This document shows positions 61,223-64,000 of a DNA stretch of 64,000 nt, one piece after another (the stretch's first letter is position 1; every line of letters starts with the position of its first letter). The notes beneath the pieces were generated by a model. That model saw nothing but the letters and a program-made list of their open reading frames with translations. It ran no database searches and was not told the origin of the DNA. Made by a program: the position numbers and the translations under genes. The DNA is from Actinomucor elegans. Lineage: Eukaryota > Mucoromycota > Mucoromycetes > Mucorales > Mucoraceae. The stretch lies in contig JAMSLZ010000009.1 in assembly GCA_026027325.1 (NCBI GenBank), positions 806,001 to 870,000 of the forward strand, written 5' to 3'.

Positions 61223-61357
61223 TTACTTTTTTTCGCGACAAGCACGTTGGAATTCGTCCCATTCCTTGAGACATTTCGATCTGTCGTTATTATTCTTTTC
61301 AAGACATGCTTTTAGTGGATTGTAATCACACGATTCTACTGATTTTCCGGGATTCAT
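61223..61357 (-). CDS. 44-residue CHCH-like cysteine protein
   Basis: A complete ATG-to-TAA frame of 44 codons, starting MNPGKSVESCDYNPLKACLE and ending RACREKK. Four cysteines are spaced C-x7-C-x10-C-x10-C, with CLEKNNNDRSKCLK in the middle. This resembles the twin-cysteine CHCH proteins of the mitochondrial intermembrane space, and its linker is like that of Cox23/CHCHD7, though the usual spacing there is C-x9-C. Those proteins are imported through Mia40 and assist respiratory-complex assembly (family knowledge). It lies convergent to the universal stress protein gene, 121 bp from its stop. The end GAAAAAAAGTAAGTAG could instead be a splice donor giving a longer protein. Identification as CHCH-like is by pattern only. 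Confidence 0.65.
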   Translation of the reverse strand: MNPGKSVESCDYNPLKACLEKNNNDRSKCLKEWDEFQRACREKK

Positions 61358-61563
61358 ATTGGAATGGGACAAGGAAAGAAAAGCTGAAAAATAAAGGATA
61401 AGCGGGTAATGTGTACCCCCGGGAATCTTGCTTGCACAGTCACTTTTAAAGATGTTCTCCCGAGTATATGGATGGTATTGGTGTTTATTTTTTATGCTAT
61501 TGCTTGGTAAATATAATATAAAGATCCAAAACGATTTATATGATAAAGAATGACAGTTTAGGA

Positions 61564-62967
61564 TTACTTTCTATGAACGATAGATGGACCCGATTCCTCA
61601 TATTCTTGTTTTGAGATCCACATTTGCTCAAAAGTAGATAGAGAAGCCATCATTGAGCCACCAGTCCATGTAAAGTACTTTCTCTCTGGAGAAGCAAGGA
61701 CCTCGACTTTCATTGAAGAAGGAACAAGAACAGTGAGTTCTTTTTTCAAGCGATCACGAAGGCCAGGAAACATACTATTACCGCCAGACTGAAACGGAGC
61801 AGCTTTAGTACATGTGGATCTTCTTTCAAGTATGAAGTTTCTTTTTTTACCATGACAATAGTGGAAGACAAGTCGTTACGGATATCTTCATTACATTTGA
61901 AGATGGTATCGTAAATAGTTTCATGAATAGCTGGGGATTCAAGCTCCAAAAGAGATGGTTGGAAAAGAGCCTCAGGAACACGGAAACTATAAATACAGGT
62001 TCACTTGTGAGTGTATTTTTCCTGTCTATCAGTAAGTCTACCATTACCGTTCGTTACCAACATCAATGATGTGATCGTCAGGAAGTCTAAAAGCCATTTC
62101 AGTAGTAGGAGAATACTGAACATTTGCTTTCATTTCTTGTTCAAAATCATGAGCAACGTAACAAAGCTTTTCTTTGATTTCACGAATTGTTGCCTTTCCA
62201 ATGTTGGAATCAATGGCATAACCGCGGTCAATCAAGAGGTGAGTCAAGTAGGTGGTCAAATCATTACCAGCCAAATTCATTTGCGCTATAGCATGCGTTA
62301 TAGCATGCCCTTCGCGAATGGGTACAACACTGGTTACATCAAAACCAGAATTGACAAGAATACCTGAGATATAACCAGAACCATACAAGGAAAGAACAGC
62401 TTGTGAATGAACGTAAAAAGCAGGCACATTGAATGTCTCAAACATGATCTGGGTCATTTTTTCTCGGTTGATCTTTGGATTCAAAGGAGCTTCTGTCATA
62501 AGTACGGGATGCTCTGTAGGAGATACACAGAATTCATTGCAATAAATTTGATTCCAAATCTTTTCCATGTCATCCCAGTTATTGACAATGCCATGACGAA
62601 TAGGATAGCAAAGGTCTAGTAGATCTTTCTTGAAGAAAGCATAATCGCCTACGTATGAATCATTTAGATTCATACTTTTTGGGTGACGAGGACGGCCAGT
62701 AATAGTATAAAAGACCTGATAAGTGAGATCAATAATGCAATTCATATACTAGAAAAGAAAAATATCGTTGCATCTATTCATTCTAGCTATAGAATATACT
62801 CTTTTCATATATGATATACTTACGGCTCCAGGACCATCTTCTCCAGCAAAACCAGCCTTTATTGTATCAGAGCCATTATCTATAACTAGCTATATAATAA
62901 ATCAAATATCAGTTTTGATGTACCATGAATGCATGACAAAACATACTGCAGGACCGTAGTTATGCAT
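61564..62967 (-). CDS. Divergent actin / actin-like protein
   Basis: Actin-fold protein, 371 residues after joining five exons: [38 protein letters not shown] onward (the acceptor is TTATCAG near 62716-62722, chosen because it restores the actin alignment); then [11 protein letters not shown]; then [10 protein letters not shown] to the end at TAA 61564-61566. Much is typical: [65 protein letters not shown]. Unlike ordinary actin, it lacks the final Cys-Phe, has a D-loop three residues shorter, and has [11 protein letters not shown] where actin has DSGDGVTHTVP. That changes residues equivalent to Asp154, Asp157 and His161, and Gly15 is Asp. The frame is fully open, so it is a functional paralogue rather than a relic. 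Weak ATPase and altered polymerisation are inferred. It could also be classed as an unassigned Arp. Confidence 0.88.
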
Positions 62968-64000
62968 TGCCTATCAAGTTTAAATGCGTGTAAAATATGA
63001 TACTTCCTGTTCGCGTTGTAGAATATAAATTTATAATATATATGGTGACACGGCAGGAATACAGTCCCTTGCGTGTTTTATAATAGCCACCTTCTAAGCC
63101 TAAAACCATCGTATAACTATTATTAGTCTCAACAATGGCTCGAGAACCATGTTACACTGAACAGCAAATGCTTCCGACAATTTTCTGCAAAGCCCTTTCA
63201 AAAATAAAAAATAGTAGAAAATGCCGCAGTCAGTTCTTGATTCGGTGAATGCAAAGTACACATTCATTTTTTTTTTTTTTTTGGATGTTCATAGCTCCTT
63301 TTTTATTCAGTCTGATATTATTTTTCCTTGACATTTCTACAATTTTTATTGATTGCGCAAAAGATAAGCTTGCTCTCATTACCGCCTACAACTATCATAG
63401 TATAAAACTTGGTCTTCAAATTACTGTCATCTTCTTTATTGGACAGCGGGAATTCTATGTATACTCTCAACAAAAAATGAATAAATTTTTTTGGTTGCAT
63501 ATAGTTCAGTAACTAATTATTATACAGTTTTGATTCTTATAGATTTTAATAATCTCCATTGGATTCATGTTTAGATTTAAGAGAGATAGTCAACTCCGAT
63601 CATTTTCATTTTTATCTATATACAATAATACTTTAATTCACAAAATGCTACAAAATATACATCATTCAAAAGAACATTTGAATACTTGAAAATACTGTTA
63701 AATAATTTTGTCTTTATCGCCAAATACAATTAAATTTGAATTTCTAGGAATAAAAAACGGCGCATTTTAAGCCATGGAGATTTTTAATAATAGTTCTTGG
63801 GCAGGAAATTAGGTTGGACACATTAAACCACGCCACGTCTTTTTTATCTCTGTCAAATTGTCGAGTTTGTTTAGTATTCCAAGTTCAGAATGAGCCGCTG
63901 CATCTAGAAAAACTACAGATTTATTGCAAATGTAGTTGTTGTATTCCATGTCTTGTACGCATTCGTCAATGTAAACTTACATTGGCCAAATGGCTGCATT
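62968..64000. other. Upstream region of the divergent actin, to window end
   Basis: 1.0 kb, AT-rich, with a T run near 63267-63282 and one repeat-family copy at 63845-63920. No gene recognised; a gene could begin beyond the window. Confidence 0.5.
63845..63920 (+). repeat. Interspersed repeat family, copy 13
   Basis: Words: TATCTCTGTCAAATTGTCG, TTTAGTATTCC, AAGTTCAGAATGAGCCGC, TGCATCTAGAAAAACTA. Its 3' half is the clearest in the window. Confidence 0.6.

Noticed and set aside
63249..63512. 87-codon Phe-rich ORF near the window end
   Set aside because: It begins in a T run in AT-rich DNA and has no motif. Compatible with chance.

Overview
The window is nuclear DNA of a filamentous fungus, most probably an early-diverging mould of the Mucoromycota (Mucorales-like). 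The non-coding DNA is AT-rich. The genes are split by many introns of about 50-90 bp with GTAAGT-type donors and YAG acceptors, and TATA boxes lie about 60-110 bp upstream of several ATGs. The gene set (chitin deacetylase, GDP-L-fucose synthase, a Tps2-type trehalose enzyme, an MP88-like mannoprotein, stand-alone universal-stress proteins, a divergent extra actin) fits that group. No rRNA, tRNA, CRISPR array or bacterial-type operon was seen.

Layout: 0.2-4.7 kb holds, on the minus strand, VPS60/CHMP5 (ESCRT-III) and a trehalose-6-phosphate synthase/phosphatase. A 4-kb AT-rich gap follows. At 8.5-13.4 kb, on the plus strand, are a possible small membrane ORF, GDP-L-fucose synthase and an AGFG-like ArfGAP with a glutamine-rich tail. 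At 14.5-32.7 kb all genes are on the minus strand: GH31 alpha-glucosidase, a mitochondrial pyruvate-dehydrogenase-kinase-type enzyme, a SAM methyltransferase, a long universal-stress protein, a C2-AGC pseudokinase and a small CDK-like kinase. At 34.2-36.9 kb two cell-surface genes converge: chitin deacetylase (+) and an MP88-like mannoprotein (-).

37-48.6 kb is a gene-poor, repeat-rich tract. It holds a decayed LINE, a 266-bp MITE with TTA target-site duplication, microsatellites, and two near-identical copies of an unknown 69-codon gene 4.76 kb apart. At 48.65-53.5 kb lies a long WDR7/rabconnectin-3-beta-like gene whose upstream side carries a dead DDE transposase. The last part holds GSK3 (with a GC-AG first intron), a short universal-stress protein, a 44-residue cysteine-rich CHCH-like protein missed by ordinary ORF length limits, and a divergent actin.

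The genes work in separate housekeeping processes: membrane traffic and V-ATPase control (VPS60, ArfGAP, WDR7), carbon storage and stress (trehalose enzyme, alpha-glucosidase, universal-stress proteins, PDK, GSK3) and cell wall/surface (fucose synthase, chitin deacetylase, mannoprotein). No co-regulated cluster is evident. The most unusual items are a degenerate interspersed repeat family of about 14 copies found only between genes, the twin 69-codon genes whose near-identity is limited to the reading frame, an AGC kinase that has lost both catalytic aspartates, and an actin with substituted ATPase residues and a shortened D-loop.
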